Below are positions 25,582 to 35,433 of a stretch of 64,000 nt of DNA, in pieces. The translations under genes and the position numbers were made by a program. This DNA is from Pseudomonas frederiksbergensis (GTDB lineage: Bacteria > Pseudomonadota > Gammaproteobacteria > Pseudomonadales > Pseudomonadaceae): positions 124,001-188,000 of the forward strand of contig NZ_MOBM01000040.1 of assembly GCF_003732275.1 (NCBI RefSeq). The letters run 5' to 3'. The first letter of the stretch is position 1; every line of letters starts with the position of its first letter. Below the pieces are notes generated by a model, which was not told the origin of the DNA, ran no database searches, and saw only the letters and a program-made list of their open reading frames with translations.

Positions 25582-26484
25582 TCAGGTTCGCAAGTCACCC
25601 GCTCTGATGAATTCGATGAGTGCGTTCAAGGCCGGTGGCACATGGCGCCGGCTGGGGTAATAAAGAAAGAATCGGCTTGGCGGTGCTTTCCATTCCTGGA
25701 GTATTTCTCTGAGATGCCCGTTGCGGATTTCGTCGCGCGCCAGCTCCTCGTAGACATAGGCAATACCAGCGCCATCTTTCGCCGCCTGGATCATCAGCGC
25801 ATCGTCTTCCAGAATGAGCGGGCCTGTGACGGATAACCGTATCGGTTGACCGTCTGCCTGATACTCCCAGGCGTAAAGTTTGCCACTGGGAAAACGCCTG
25901 GCAATGCACGCATGCTCGAGCAAGTCGCGGGGGGCGTGCGCGATCCCCTTTTCGGCCAGATAGGCATCCGCAGCGACGGTCACGAACGATTGAGGGGCGC
26001 CGACAGGGACTGCGATCATGTCGCCGGCCAGGCTTTCACCAAAGCGGACTCCAGCGTCAAATCCACCGTTCACGATATCGGTCAATCCATCGTCGGTGAT
26101 CAGGTCCAACTGAATACGTGGATACCTGGCCACGAAGGGCGCGAGCACTTTCGCAAACACGATACGAGCCGCCGGGCGCGCCACGTTGAGGCGGAGTTTG
26201 CCTGCCGGAACTTCCTGCATCGAGGTCAATTGCGCCAATACATCGGCAACCTGGTGCAGGGTCGGGACTAGCGTCGCCAATAGCTGCTGGCCGGCCTCGG
26301 TCGGGGTCACGCTACGAGTGGTTCGGTTCAGCAGCCTGATGCCCAGGCGTGCCTCCAACGCTCGCATCGCATGACTCAACGCGGAAGCCGAAACGCCACG
26401 CTCGTCGGCTGCCTTGCGGAAGCTGCGATGGCGAGCGACGGTGGCAAAGGCATCGAGTTCAGAGAGATCGGGGTGATTACTCAT
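25582..26484 (-). CDS. LysR-family transcriptional regulator
   Basis: A 300-residue LysR protein. The DNA-binding helix is SFRKAADERGVSASALSHAM, followed by RLLNRTTRSVTPTEAGQQLL. The effector domain runs to the end (DLRT). It is divergent from an aldo/keto reductase at 26577 with 92 bases between starts, so it probably controls that gene. Confidence 0.9.
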   Translation of the reverse strand: MSNHPDLSELDAFATVARHRSFRKAADERGVSASALSHAMRALEARLGIRLLNRTTRSVTPTEAGQQLLATLVPTLHQVADVLAQLTSMQEVPAGKLRLNVARPAARIVFAKVLAPFVARYPRIQLDLITDDGLTDIVNGGFDAGVRFGESLAGDMIAVPVGAPQSFVTVAADAYLAEKGIAHAPRDLLEHACIARRFPSGKLYAWEYQADGQPIRLSVTGPLILEDDALMIQAAKDGAGIAYVYEELARDEIRNGHLREILQEWKAPPSRFFLYYPSRRHVPPALNALIEFIRAGDLRT

Positions 26485-26576
26485 GAATGTCGTTCAGTAG
26501 TTCAAATACGATTACCCATCTTATCGTCATCAGATCTCTCCCGGATACTGCTCACATCATTTGTGGAGAGGTCGCT

Positions 26577-27587
26577 ATGCAAAAGAATCGTCTTGGATCA
26601 TCGGAGTTCCTGATTTCGCCTATTGGCTTGGGGACATGGGCAATCGCCGGCGCCGGCTGGGAATACAGTTGGGGAGCGCAGGATGACAAGGACAGCCTGA
26701 GTGCACTTGAATATGCCGTCGAACGCGGCGTGAACTGGATTGACACCGCTGCGGTTTATGGCTTGGGCCATGCGGAGCAATTAGTGGGGCAATTGCTGCG
26801 TCGGGTGCCGGTCTCTCGGCGTCCTTTGGTGTTCACCAAAGGCAGCCTGGTCTGGGACCCGGTCACGAAGCAGATTTCGCACTCCCTGGCCCCCCAATCC
26901 TTGCTCGCCGAGATCGACGCAAGCTTGCGCAGGCTCCAAGTCGAGACGATCGATCTGTATCAGATCCACTGGCCTGCCTTTCCTGCCGACGCAAGCAGTG
27001 AAGGTATTGAAATGGCGCTTTCGGCTTTGGCAGCCGCGCGCGATCAAGGAAAAATTCGCGCTATCGGTGTATCGAATTTCGATGTCGCTCAACTCAAGCG
27101 GGCGCAGGCGGTGACCGAGATCGTTTCGCTCCAGCCGCCGTACTCCGCCTTGATGCGGGACATCGAGAAAGACGTCCTGCCATTCTGTGAACAGGCCGGA
27201 TTGGGTGTCCTTGCCTATTCCACACTTCAATCGGGGCTACTGTCCGGCAGCATGACGCGCGAACGCATCTCTCAACTGCCCGAAGACGATTGGCGCAAGG
27301 CCCGAAGTGCTGATTTCCAGGAGCCCCGTTTGAGTGCAAACCTGACGTTGGTTGATGTCATGGCACGCATTGGAGAAAGGCACGGGGTGAGTGCTGCGGC
27401 GGTCGCTATCGCCTGGGTACTTCGCCAACCGGTAGTGACGGGCGCCATTGTCGGAGCCCGCCGCCCAGCACAAGTCGACGGGCTGATTGCAGCCTCGGCG
27501 TTGCGCCTTAGCGCCGCGGAAATCGACGAAATTCGACCGTTCCTGCCGTCGGGCATGGGAACAAATGTTCCTGGCGCCGCCGCCTGA
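26577..27587 (+). CDS. Aldo/keto reductase
   Basis: A 336-residue NADPH-dependent aldo/keto reductase (TIM barrel). The catalytic tetrad is visible: Asp56 (NWIDTAA), Tyr61 (VYGLGHAE), Lys88 (VFTKGS) and His131 (YQIHWP). ATG 26577 is used because ggagaggtc precedes it; the longer frame from 26487 overlaps the LysR promoter. It would reduce aldehydes or ketones in the cytosol. The divergent LysR gene suggests induction by the substrate. Confidence 0.88.
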   Translation: MQKNRLGSSEFLISPIGLGTWAIAGAGWEYSWGAQDDKDSLSALEYAVERGVNWIDTAAVYGLGHAEQLVGQLLRRVPVSRRPLVFTKGSLVWDPVTKQISHSLAPQSLLAEIDASLRRLQVETIDLYQIHWPAFPADASSEGIEMALSALAAARDQGKIRAIGVSNFDVAQLKRAQAVTEIVSLQPPYSALMRDIEKDVLPFCEQAGLGVLAYSTLQSGLLSGSMTRERISQLPEDDWRKARSADFQEPRLSANLTLVDVMARIGERHGVSAAAVAIAWVLRQPVVTGAIVGARRPAQVDGLIAASALRLSAAEIDEIRPFLPSGMGTNVPGAAA

Positions 27588-27643
27588 CACCCGGGGTGGT
27601 CCGAGTGCTCTCCTCCATCGCCATCGCTGGCGGGTGGGCTGTC

Positions 27644-29239
27644 TCACGCTACAGGTCGCGAAGCGCGCACTTTCTCGTATCGCGCGAATCCGATTTTTAT
27701 GCCGACCAGAATGGGGGCAGCGATTACAAAAAGCAGGGCCACTGCGATGAACGCTGTGTCGAAGGCAATCACCGTGGACTGACTGGTCACTGACCGGCCC
27801 AGAAGGCTCATCGCTGCCCGGCCAGCGGCCACTGCATCCATTCCTTTCGCGCTCAGCATGGCTGCCGTGGTCGTCATCCGTTCGATGACCGCGGCCCCGC
27901 CTGGGGTGACGTTGGCGCCGAGGACCACGGCATTGGTGACGACGTTATGGTCGATCAGCGTCTGGAGCCCTGCGACCCCGATAAGGCCACCTAGCTGGCG
28001 ACCCGTATTGAAAAGGCCTATTCCACTGGCGAGGTTTCGGCTGTTGAGGTGGCTGAAAGCGATCAGCGTGATCGATAGAAACAGGAAGCCAAGCCCCAAC
28101 CCGCGCAACAGGATAGCCGCCATCATATCGTCCGCGCCGCTTTCGCTGGTCGAACCGGACAGCATCCACATCGCCACCATGATCATCAGGATTCCAAAGG
28201 GCACGGTGGCGAACGGCGCAACGCGGCGGGCCTGCATGAGCCAAGCAGATATGAGAAGCGCACCGACAAAAAACGCGCCACTGGGCAACAGCAGCTGACC
28301 GGCATCGGTAGGCGTGAACCCGAGGACCGACAGGGCGAACGCCGGAATCAGGAACGCGCTGCCGAACAAGACGGCGCCGGCGACAAAACTGACGATAAAG
28401 GCGAAGGAAAAATCGCTCGATTTGAACAGGGTGAAGTCGAACAAGCCCTGCCCTTTGGCCAACACCTGTTGGCCGAGAAATGCCAGCAAAGCCGCTGCGC
28501 CGATCACGGTTAGCCACAGGATGCGAGGCTCCTCGAACCAGTCCCATCGGCTGCCCTGGCTGAGAACGTAGGTGAAACACAACAGAGTGGCAGAGATCAG
28601 CGAGAAGCCGATCCAGTCAAACGGACGGCACCGGACCTTGGCGGGCATTGGGCCGCCTGCGATCAGCACAAGTCCGGCAGCCGCCAAGGCAATCGGCACA
28701 ACGCTGAAGAAGATCCATGTCCAGGATTGGCTATCGATCAACCACCCTTGAAGCGCCGGGGCGAGTGTCGCGGGCGCGACAACGGAGCCCATGGCAAACA
28801 GGGCCTGGAGGATTGGCTGAAGGGACCGCGGATAAGCGCGAAATATGATCGCCTGGCCCCCGACCAGCAGGGTGCCGCCGGCGAAGCCCTGAATCACCCG
28901 AAGTGCAACCAGCAGATCCAGCCGAGCGGTGATGGCGGCAATGCCGCACGCCAGGCCCATGATCAGGATTGAGCTGATGATCACCTGACGCGCAGCGAAA
29001 CGGTTCATCAGCCAAGGGGCGGTCATGAACCCGATCAACTTGAGCGCGATGTAGCCGATATCCAACCAGGCAAACTCATCAGGCGTTGCATAGGTGTCGC
29101 CGATGATGTCGCTGCGTCCGAGCGACAGAACGGTGCTGGCGATCGCTTCCGTCAGCGTGGCAAGCACGATGCCCGCCATGAGCAGGACACCGGTCGTAGC
29201 GCTGGCGTTGCTGCGCGTGGCGCTGGCAACCGTGTTCAT
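27644..29239 (-). CDS. MFS multidrug exporter, EmrB-like (DHA2)
   Basis: A 531-residue 14-helix MFS permease. Family sequences include DIGYIALKLIGFMTAPWLMNRF, GGTLLVGGQAIIFRAYPRS and SQSWTWIFFSVVPIALA. Its start overlaps the stop of the HlyD-type gene by 4 bases, so the two are translationally coupled and form an EmrAB-type inner-membrane plus periplasmic adaptor pump; an outer-membrane TolC-like partner is not in this window. It is the last gene of the NmrA-cupin-adaptor-permease operon. Confidence 0.88.
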   Translation of the reverse strand: MNTVASATRSNASATTGVLLMAGIVLATLTEAIASTVLSLGRSDIIGDTYATPDEFAWLDIGYIALKLIGFMTAPWLMNRFAARQVIISSILIMGLACGIAAITARLDLLVALRVIQGFAGGTLLVGGQAIIFRAYPRSLQPILQALFAMGSVVAPATLAPALQGWLIDSQSWTWIFFSVVPIALAAAGLVLIAGGPMPAKVRCRPFDWIGFSLISATLLCFTYVLSQGSRWDWFEEPRILWLTVIGAAALLAFLGQQVLAKGQGLFDFTLFKSSDFSFAFIVSFVAGAVLFGSAFLIPAFALSVLGFTPTDAGQLLLPSGAFFVGALLISAWLMQARRVAPFATVPFGILMIMVAMWMLSGSTSESGADDMMAAILLRGLGLGFLFLSITLIAFSHLNSRNLASGIGLFNTGRQLGGLIGVAGLQTLIDHNVVTNAVVLGANVTPGGAAVIERMTTTAAMLSAKGMDAVAAGRAAMSLLGRSVTSQSTVIAFDTAFIAVALLFVIAAPILVGIKIGFARYEKVRASRPVA

Positions 29240-30333
29240 GAGCCGCCCCCTTGCTCAACCTCGACCCGCGCGGACAGGCCAGGGACGATGCGGCCCGGCA
29301 ACGGGTTGTGGGCAAGCCGGATCTTTACCGGAACCCGCTGCACGACACGCACAAAGTTCCCTGTTGCGTTGTCGGTGGGCAGCAAGCTGAACGCCGATCC
29401 ACTACCCGGTGCAAAGCTGTCGACCACGCCTTCAAGTGCTCCGTCGGGATAGCCGTCGACCGTGATCCGCACGCGCTGACCGGGGCGGATATGTTCAAGC
29501 TGGGTTTCCTTGAAATTCGCCACGACCCACACATCATTGACCGGCACGATATCGAGCAACGAAACACCCGGCGTAACGAACCGGCCGACGCGGACCTGAC
29601 GGTTGCCGATAACGCCATCAACAGGCGCGTGTACCACGGTGCTGTCGAGATCGATCTGGGCCAGATCGCGCGCGGCCTGTGCCTGCGCCACAGCAGCAAC
29701 GGCAGCTTCTCGCTGGGCCACAAGGACGGCGATGCGTTGCTGTTGAGCCTCGACCGTTGCCGAAGCGGCCGAGACCGTCGCCTCGGCTCTGGAGCGTGCC
29801 GTGCCGGTTTCATCGACGAGGGCTTGGCTGACCGCGTTGCTGACGATCAGTTTGCGGCTGCGCTCATCGGTCTTGGCCGCCAGATTCATCTGCGCGGCGG
29901 CCGAGCGTCGCTGGGCTTCGGCCTGTCGAATCAAGGCACGCTGAAGCTGGGTTTCGGCATCGACATGGGTCAGGCGAGCCTCGGCAGCGCTGACATTGGC
30001 CACTGCCTGCGCAAGCCGTGCGCGATAGTCCCGATCGTCAATCCGGAACAGCACGTCACCCGCCCGGACGGTCTGGTTGTCCTCGACCTCTACCGCCGTG
30101 ACATAGCCGGCAACCTTGGCGGCGAGCGAGGTGAGGTCGCCGCGCACATAAGCGTTATCGGTGGAGGTCGTACCGCTCGAAAACGCCATGGCCCATCCGC
30201 CAGCCAATACCACCACGGCACCGATGCACAGCAGGATGCCGATCATCTTTCTCTTGCTTTGCCGCGCCACCACGACAGGGATCTCGACGCTTGCGCCGGT
30301 GGCAATGGCGGCCTTGTCCTGAAGCGCGTTCAT
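29236..30333 (-). CDS. HlyD/EmrA-type periplasmic adaptor subunit
   Basis: A 365-residue membrane-fusion protein: cytosolic N-tail, one membrane helix (GILLCIGAVVVLAGGWAMAF, about 33-52), the first lipoyl half (YVTAVEVEDNQTVRAGDVLF), a long alanine-rich coiled coil (about 105-210), the second lipoyl half (VVHAPVDGVIGNRQVRVGRF) and a beta-barrel. It links the MFS permease to an outer-membrane channel. It precedes and overlaps the permease gene. Confidence 0.9.
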   Translation of the reverse strand: MNALQDKAAIATGASVEIPVVVARQSKRKMIGILLCIGAVVVLAGGWAMAFSSGTTSTDNAYVRGDLTSLAAKVAGYVTAVEVEDNQTVRAGDVLFRIDDRDYRARLAQAVANVSAAEARLTHVDAETQLQRALIRQAEAQRRSAAAQMNLAAKTDERSRKLIVSNAVSQALVDETGTARSRAEATVSAASATVEAQQQRIAVLVAQREAAVAAVAQAQAARDLAQIDLDSTVVHAPVDGVIGNRQVRVGRFVTPGVSLLDIVPVNDVWVVANFKETQLEHIRPGQRVRITVDGYPDGALEGVVDSFAPGSGSAFSLLPTDNATGNFVRVVQRVPVKIRLAHNPLPGRIVPGLSARVEVEQGGGS

Positions 30334-30428
30334 GTTCTCATTTCCTGTTCAATGCCTGGGACTACAGCAGCCACGGGCGGTAGTGGCCTGCCGCCGGGCT
30401 GTCGAGCATTCATGAGCGCGTGATCGGC

Positions 30429-30842
30429 TCACTTTTTGATAGGTGTAACGAGCGTCTTTTCATCGGTGTCGAGGACGAATACGGCCAACAGGCGTGCGGA
30501 TTTCGTGTCGCTGGCGTTGGCGCTGACTTCGTGCACGGAGCCCGGCTCCTCTACGAAGTTTTCGCCGACGTTGTAGATCTTTTCCGGCTCGCCTTTGACT
30601 TTGATGCGAAACGAGCCCTCCAGGACCGTTGCATAAATGAAGGCCGTTTTCGGATGCGTGTGGGCCGGCGACGCGGCGCCCGGCCCGTACTCGACCACCA
30701 CGCCCTTCATGCTCTTGCCAGGGATGTTGGGAATTGGGCGGTCGAATACGACCGTCACCTTGCCTGCGGGCGGCTCGGCGGCCGACGCTGCGCTGATCGA
30801 CAGCACTGCAAAGGCGGCGGCCAAGAGATATCGGGTAAACAT
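30429..30842 (-). CDS. Exported cupin-domain protein
   Basis: A 137-residue protein. It starts at ATG 30842 and has a signal peptide (MFTRYLLAAAFAVLSISAASA). The cupin motifs are ASPAHTHPKTAFIYATVLEG (metal-binding histidines) and VEEPGSVHEVSAN. It is thus a periplasmic single-domain cupin, perhaps a metal-bound binding or isomerase protein. It sits between the NmrA gene and the pump genes in one operon. No catalytic role can be assigned. Confidence 0.83.
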   Translation of the reverse strand: MFTRYLLAAAFAVLSISAASAAEPPAGKVTVVFDRPIPNIPGKSMKGVVVEYGPGAASPAHTHPKTAFIYATVLEGSFRIKVKGEPEKIYNVGENFVEEPGSVHEVSANASDTKSARLLAVFVLDTDEKTLVTPIKK

Positions 30843-30924
30843 GGCAATGCTCCTTGGTGCGTAGGTGTTGTGAGCGCGCGGCCCGTTACCAGGCCGACGC
30901 TTTCCTGATGTGTCTTGGGTAGCC

Positions 30925-31686
30925 TCAGCGCGCCGCTTGGGCCGTCGACTGACCGAGCCAGTCCTCGAAGCGGATTGCACCCAGGCGCGGGTTCTTGCCG
31001 GGCGTCAACGATTGATCGTCGAGCACCGAACCGAAGTAGCGCGCATGCACGTCCGGCACGACCTTGCGCGAGTCCTGAGTGGCCCGCAGGAAGCGCCTGA
31101 CCAGCTCGTCGAGCGGCATGGCCTCGGGACCGGCGACTTCGACCGTGCCATTGACCGGCGTTGCCAGCGTGACCTCGGCGAGCGCCGCCACCACGTCGTC
31201 GGACGCCATCGGCTGGATCAGCGCCGGCGACAGGCAAATCTCCTCGCCGACGGTGGCCGCCTGCGCAATGCCGCCGACAAACTCGAAGAACTGTGTGGCA
31301 CGCAGGATGGTGTAAGGAATGCCGGACGCCTTGATAAGGTTTTCCTGCGCGACCTTGGCCCGGAAATAGCCATTCTCGGGCAGCCGTTCACTGCCGACGA
31401 TCGACAGGGCTACGTGATGGCGAACCCCGGCAGCCGCTTCGGCAGCCAGCAGGTTACGGCCCGACGTTTCGAAGAAATCGAGAACGGCCTGGTCTTCCCA
31501 CGAAGGCGCGTTCGCCACGTCGACGACAATATCGGCGCCATCCATCGCCTGGGCCAGGCCCTCGCGGGTGATGCTGTTCACGCCCGTGCTGGGGGCGGCT
31601 GCGAGCACGTCATGGCCGCGCTCGCGGAGGATATTCACAAGTTTCGATCCGATGAGGCCGGTGCCTCCAATGACGACGATCTTCAT
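30925..31686 (-). CDS. NmrA/SDR-like NAD(P)-binding protein
   Basis: A 253-residue Rossmann-fold protein. ATG 31686 starts MKIVVIGGTGLIGSKLVNIL, where GGTGLIG is the dinucleotide site; the frame extends 81 codons upstream across the promoter with no homology. The SDR tyrosine-lysine pair is not in its usual form, as in atypical (NmrA-like) members that often sense NADP(H) redox state or reduce quinones. First gene of the operon, divergent from the winged-helix regulator. Confidence 0.85.
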   Translation of the reverse strand: MKIVVIGGTGLIGSKLVNILRERGHDVLAAAPSTGVNSITREGLAQAMDGADIVVDVANAPSWEDQAVLDFFETSGRNLLAAEAAAGVRHHVALSIVGSERLPENGYFRAKVAQENLIKASGIPYTILRATQFFEFVGGIAQAATVGEEICLSPALIQPMASDDVVAALAEVTLATPVNGTVEVAGPEAMPLDELVRRFLRATQDSRKVVPDVHARYFGSVLDDQSLTPGKNPRLGAIRFEDWLGQSTAQAAR

Positions 31687-31930
31687 GGTTTCTCTCCGCT
31701 TCTCGACGGCAACCATTGCCGTCGATGTAGATCGAGAGTGCCAGCGCGTGTCAGGCAAGTCCTTGTACCGGCCTTGGGTTTGCCTTGAGGCAAGCTTGGT
31801 TTTTCGTCCAAAGACTGGCGTCCCTTGCTGGACGGTGCAGTGGATTACACGCTGTCGTATTATTCGATACCACTTACTAATCGCCAGCTCAGACACGGAG
31901 TCGGGGGCGCTCGACCAGGGGATTCTCACC

Positions 31931-33520
31931 TTGCCATTCGTGTTTGAAGACTACGTGCTCGATCAGCAGCGCCGGGAACTGACCTTGCGCGGGCAAGTCG
32001 TGGCTGTCGGGCCGCAGGTCTTCGATCTATTGCTGCAGCTCGTCAGCAACAGTGATCGCGTCATGAGCAAGGACGACCTGCTAAAGGCAGTGTGGAGCGG
32101 TCGGATCGTCTCGGAATCGACGATCACCAGCCACATCAATGCGGTGCGCAAGGCCATCGGCGATACCGGCGAGGAGCAGCGCCTGGTGCGCACTGTCGCC
32201 CGTAAGGGCTATCGCTTCATCGGCGAGATCAAGGTGGATGAGGTCGGAGAAACGCGACAGCCTGACATCGAAGAACCGGCGCCCGTGGACCTGAAGCAAA
32301 CACCTCCACCCACCCTCGTCCTGCCGGACAAACCCTCCATTACCGTCCTGCCCTTCCACAACCTGAGCGGCGATCCGGAGCAGGAGTATTTCGCCGACGG
32401 CATGGTGGAGGACATCATCGCCGCCCTGTCGCGTATCCGCTGGCTGTTCGTCATCGCGCGCAATTCGAGCTTCACCTACAAGGGTCGGGACGTGGACGTC
32501 CAGGGCGTCGGCCAGACGCTCGGCGTGCGTTATGTGCTGGAAGGTAGCGTGCGCAAGTCCGGGAACAAGATACGCATCACCGGGCAGCTCATCGACGCGA
32601 CGACCGGGACGCATATCTGGGCGGAGCGCTTTGAAGGAATGCTCCACGACATCTTCGAGCTGCAGGATCAAATCGCCGAAAGCGTCGTCGGCGCCATAGC
32701 GCCGCAGCTGGAACGGGCGGAAATCGAGCGCGCCAAGCGCAAACCGACAGAAAGCCTGGACGCATACGACTATTACCTGCGCGGAATGCCGAAACTGCAC
32801 AACGGCACCCGCGAAGCCATTGAGGAAGCGCTGCCGTTGTTCTACAAGGCCATCGAGCTCGATCCGGAGTTCGCATCGGCCTATGGCATGGCGGCCTGGT
32901 GCCACTTCTGGCGCAAGTTGAATGGCTGGATGACCGATCGGCCTCAAGAAATCGCCGAGGGCGCACGACTTGCGCGTCTGGCAGTAGAGCTCGGCCGGGA
33001 TGATGCGGTGGCGCTGACGCGAGCCGGACATGCACTTGCCCATCTCGCCGGCGATGTCGATGGCGGCATTGCCCTGCTCGACAGGGCACGCCTGCTCAAC
33101 CCCAACCTCGCCCCCGCCTGGTTCCTGGGCGGTATCCTGCGCGCACTGCGCGGCGAAACAGACGCCGCCATCGAGCATCTGACCCATGCCGTTCGCTTGA
33201 GTCCGCTGGATCCGGAAATGTTCAGGATGCAGGTCGGGATGGCGCTCGCACACTTCGTCGCCGGGCGCTTTGATCCCGCTTCTGACTGGGCGGAAAAGGC
33301 GCTGAGGAACCTGCCCTGCCTCCTGGCATCGGTTGCCCTGATCGCGGCCAGTCACGCACTCAGCGGACGCATGGACAAAGCGAAGCAGGCGATGCAGCGT
33401 TTGCACGAGCTGGATCCGTCCTTGCGCGTTTCTAACCTGAAGGATTGGCTGCCAATCCAGCGTCCTGAGGATTTTGCGCGGTTCGCTGATGGGTTGCGGC
33501 TGGCTGGGTTGCCTGAGTGA
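31931..33520 (+). CDS. Winged-helix regulator with TolB-like and TPR domains
   Basis: A 529-residue one-piece regulator. Residues ~1-100 form an OmpR/CadC-type winged helix (FEDYVLDQQRRELTLRGQ, SESTITSHINAVRKAIGD, TVARKGYRFIGEI). Residues ~135-270 resemble the TolB-like N-domain seen before adenylate cyclases (SITVLPFHNLSGDPEQEYFA, VRYVLEGSVRKSGNKIRITG). The rest is TPR-like. No transmembrane helix is seen. I take TTG 31931 as the start: aggggat is 8 bases upstream and homologues begin with MPF-type sequence directly before FEDY. Divergent from the NmrA operon, its likely target. Confidence 0.8.
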   Translation: MPFVFEDYVLDQQRRELTLRGQVVAVGPQVFDLLLQLVSNSDRVMSKDDLLKAVWSGRIVSESTITSHINAVRKAIGDTGEEQRLVRTVARKGYRFIGEIKVDEVGETRQPDIEEPAPVDLKQTPPPTLVLPDKPSITVLPFHNLSGDPEQEYFADGMVEDIIAALSRIRWLFVIARNSSFTYKGRDVDVQGVGQTLGVRYVLEGSVRKSGNKIRITGQLIDATTGTHIWAERFEGMLHDIFELQDQIAESVVGAIAPQLERAEIERAKRKPTESLDAYDYYLRGMPKLHNGTREAIEEALPLFYKAIELDPEFASAYGMAAWCHFWRKLNGWMTDRPQEIAEGARLARLAVELGRDDAVALTRAGHALAHLAGDVDGGIALLDRARLLNPNLAPAWFLGGILRALRGETDAAIEHLTHAVRLSPLDPEMFRMQVGMALAHFVAGRFDPASDWAEKALRNLPCLLASVALIAASHALSGRMDKAKQAMQRLHELDPSLRVSNLKDWLPIQRPEDFARFADGLRLAGLPE

Positions 33521-33532
33521 CTGCGGTTCGGT
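32947..33532. repeat. 586-bp duplicated segment, original copy
   Basis: The 3' third of the regulator gene plus 12 bases beyond its stop recurs at 38110-38695 in the same orientation and at the same length, with only scattered substitutions. Confidence 0.88.
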
Positions 33533-33551
33533 ACCTGATCCAACACCCGAT

Positions 33552-34121
33552 TCACCCGTGTTCCGCTGCCAACATTGACCTGAACTGAGAAATGATCTCT
33601 GAAGATAGCCCGGCAGCTTCGAACACTGCGCAGGTGAAGCTAACGGGCGCAGGGCCTGGAGCAGTTATGATGCGGTCTGCAATCACAGCGACTGGACTGT
33701 TTCGATAAAGCGTGCGCCCTTCATAACCTACGGCATTCTGTTGTAAGAAGTCAGCGCTGTTCGAGGTATGAGGAACCGTGTCGAGAAGCCCGGCCCTCGC
33801 AAGTGCCAGCGTTCCCCCACAGATACCGGCAATTGTCGCTCCACTTGAGCGACTAGCATGAAGAAAGCCTCGAATATCCGGTGCTTCTGCACGTTCCCAG
33901 ACCATTCCTCCAATGACGACAACAACGTCCGGTTTCCAATCCAGACATTGTTGCAAACTGCTATCGACCGTTACAGCCAATCCACCCTGCGAGCGGAACT
34001 GCCCCGTAGCAGAAGCGAAAAACCTGACGTCGATCCCGTAAAACGGGGACGCAGTTCCAGCAATGAAAGCATATTCCCAGTCCGCAAAACCGGGTGTCAG
34101 TATCAAACTCACGCGTGCCAT
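33552..34121 (-). CDS. DJ-1/PfpI-family protein
   Basis: A 189-residue DJ-1/PfpI protein. The nucleophile elbow is IAGICGGTLALARAG with Cys101, and an acidic residue (Glu near position 17, in DWEYAF) fits the usual Glu partner. Family members act as glyoxalases, chaperones or proteases; none can be chosen here. Its 3' end converges on the regulator gene with 31 bases between. It starts from the plain gap at 34122-34533. Confidence 0.86.
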   Translation of the reverse strand: MARVSLILTPGFADWEYAFIAGTASPFYGIDVRFFASATGQFRSQGGLAVTVDSSLQQCLDWKPDVVVVIGGMVWERAEAPDIRGFLHASRSSGATIAGICGGTLALARAGLLDTVPHTSNSADFLQQNAVGYEGRTLYRNSPVAVIADRIITAPGPAPVSFTCAVFEAAGLSSEIISQFRSMLAAEHG

Positions 34122-34533
34122 CAGTCAGAATCCTCCATGAATGCCGATAACATATGGCGACAACAAACAGACATCAAGGGCTGCTTTGGGTCGCTTTCTG
34201 ACGGTCGTCGTGACAGGCAGCTATCGGCCCAGAGTGTGTAAAAACGCTTCGCCAAAATCGAAGTGTATGCGTCTACCTTAACTCTGAAATTTATCGGCAC
34301 GTCAGCAGATGTGGATTTCTCGTAGAAGCGCGATTTTAAGTCCAGCTTGCGACTGAAAAAAGATCGAAAAAAAGTTCGGAGCGATGTAAGCGGGCAGGCA
34401 TCACACCTTGGCTTGCGAAATACGCATAGACGATCACGGCCCGGGCAGTCCCTGCACAACCGGTTCGATTAACCGCATCAGCCCTTTGGCCAACGGGATA
34501 ACCAAACCGCTAACGTTAGTCGTCTTCGTATCG
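34122..34533. other. Gap holding the left copy of an inverted 24-base motif
   Basis: A 412-base stretch without a credible gene. At 34224-34247 it carries tcggcccagagtgtgtaaaa followed by acgc, which reappears inverted with one change at 38082-38105. The surrounding sequence (gctttgggtcgctttctgac, gacaggcagctatcggccc) has the look of a degenerate repeat. The promoter of the DJ-1 gene must lie here too. Confidence 0.5.
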
Positions 34534-35433
34534 TCACATGCACAGACGACGGGTCAGATCATTCAGAAGCCATCGGCCTGCTTTCCCTAAAGAGCGATTT
34601 TGCATGTGCGCTGCGTAGATCGTAAGTGTGTCTGGTGTGCGCTGAAGTTCGGCGGTTAATTCAAGCGGTAGGAGGCGTCCTGAAGCCAGATGATCCGCAA
34701 TCAGATGCTCTGGCATTCGGCACCAACCGAACCCGGCGAGCAAAAAATCCAGCCGCCGTGCCAAATCTACAAACCGCCACTGGTGACTGCCCGTCACCCC
34801 ATAGCTAGGGCTGTCGGGAGAAACCGGATCGGAAAGTACCAGTTGCACATAAGGCTTGAGGTCTGCGCTTGTTGCCCGACGGCCTAACATAGCCAGGGGA
34901 TGCCCGCTGGCTACTACTGGCCTCAAGTCGACGCTGAGCAGCGGCTGTGCGGTGATATCGTCGGGCACTGTCGGAATCAATGTGCAAAGCGCCAGTGCCG
35001 CATCGCCGTTGCGCAATCGGCGCTCTGCACCGCCTAAGCCTTCTGTAGAAAAACTCACTGCCAGATGCGGAAAAGCCTCTCGGATAGCGCGCAGGCTTTC
35101 GATGAGCGGTGCGCTAGGGACTAAAGGGTCTATGGCGAGAGCCAACTCCGGCTCAACCCCTGATGCTGTACTTGCGGCCATTGCTTCAAACTGGGCAGCG
35201 CTTGCCAGCACTGCGCGCGCTTGAACCACTAGCACTCTACCTACCTCAGTGAGAGTTGGACGATGGCCGCTGCGATCAAACAGCCTCACACCTTGAACGG
35301 ACTCAAGTGTGGCAATCGACTGGCTAATGGCAGATTGAGCACGCCGCAGGTGACGTCCTGTTGCCGAGAAACTGCCTGTTTCAGCAATGGTTACAAGGAT
35401 CCGCAACTGATCCAAGCTGAGATTTCCGATCAT
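34534..35433 (-). CDS. LysR-family transcriptional regulator
   Basis: A 299-residue LysR protein. The DNA-binding domain contains SFSATGRHLRRAQSAISQSIATL and RSGHRPTLTEVGR. It is divergent from an azoreductase gene (start 35573), 139 bases between starts, and so is a likely regulator of it. It lies inside the segment bounded by the inverted 24-base motif. Confidence 0.9.
   Translation of the reverse strand: MIGNLSLDQLRILVTIAETGSFSATGRHLRRAQSAISQSIATLESVQGVRLFDRSGHRPTLTEVGRVLVVQARAVLASAAQFEAMAASTASGVEPELALAIDPLVPSAPLIESLRAIREAFPHLAVSFSTEGLGGAERRLRNGDAALALCTLIPTVPDDITAQPLLSVDLRPVVASGHPLAMLGRRATSADLKPYVQLVLSDPVSPDSPSYGVTGSHQWRFVDLARRLDFLLAGFGWCRMPEHLIADHLASGRLLPLELTAELQRTPDTLTIYAAHMQNRSLGKAGRWLLNDLTRRLCM

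Noticed and set aside
29251..30423. 390-codon frame antisense to the HlyD-type gene
   Set aside because: The adaptor protein on the minus strand has all family parts and a coupled permease; the plus-strand frame does not resemble any protein.
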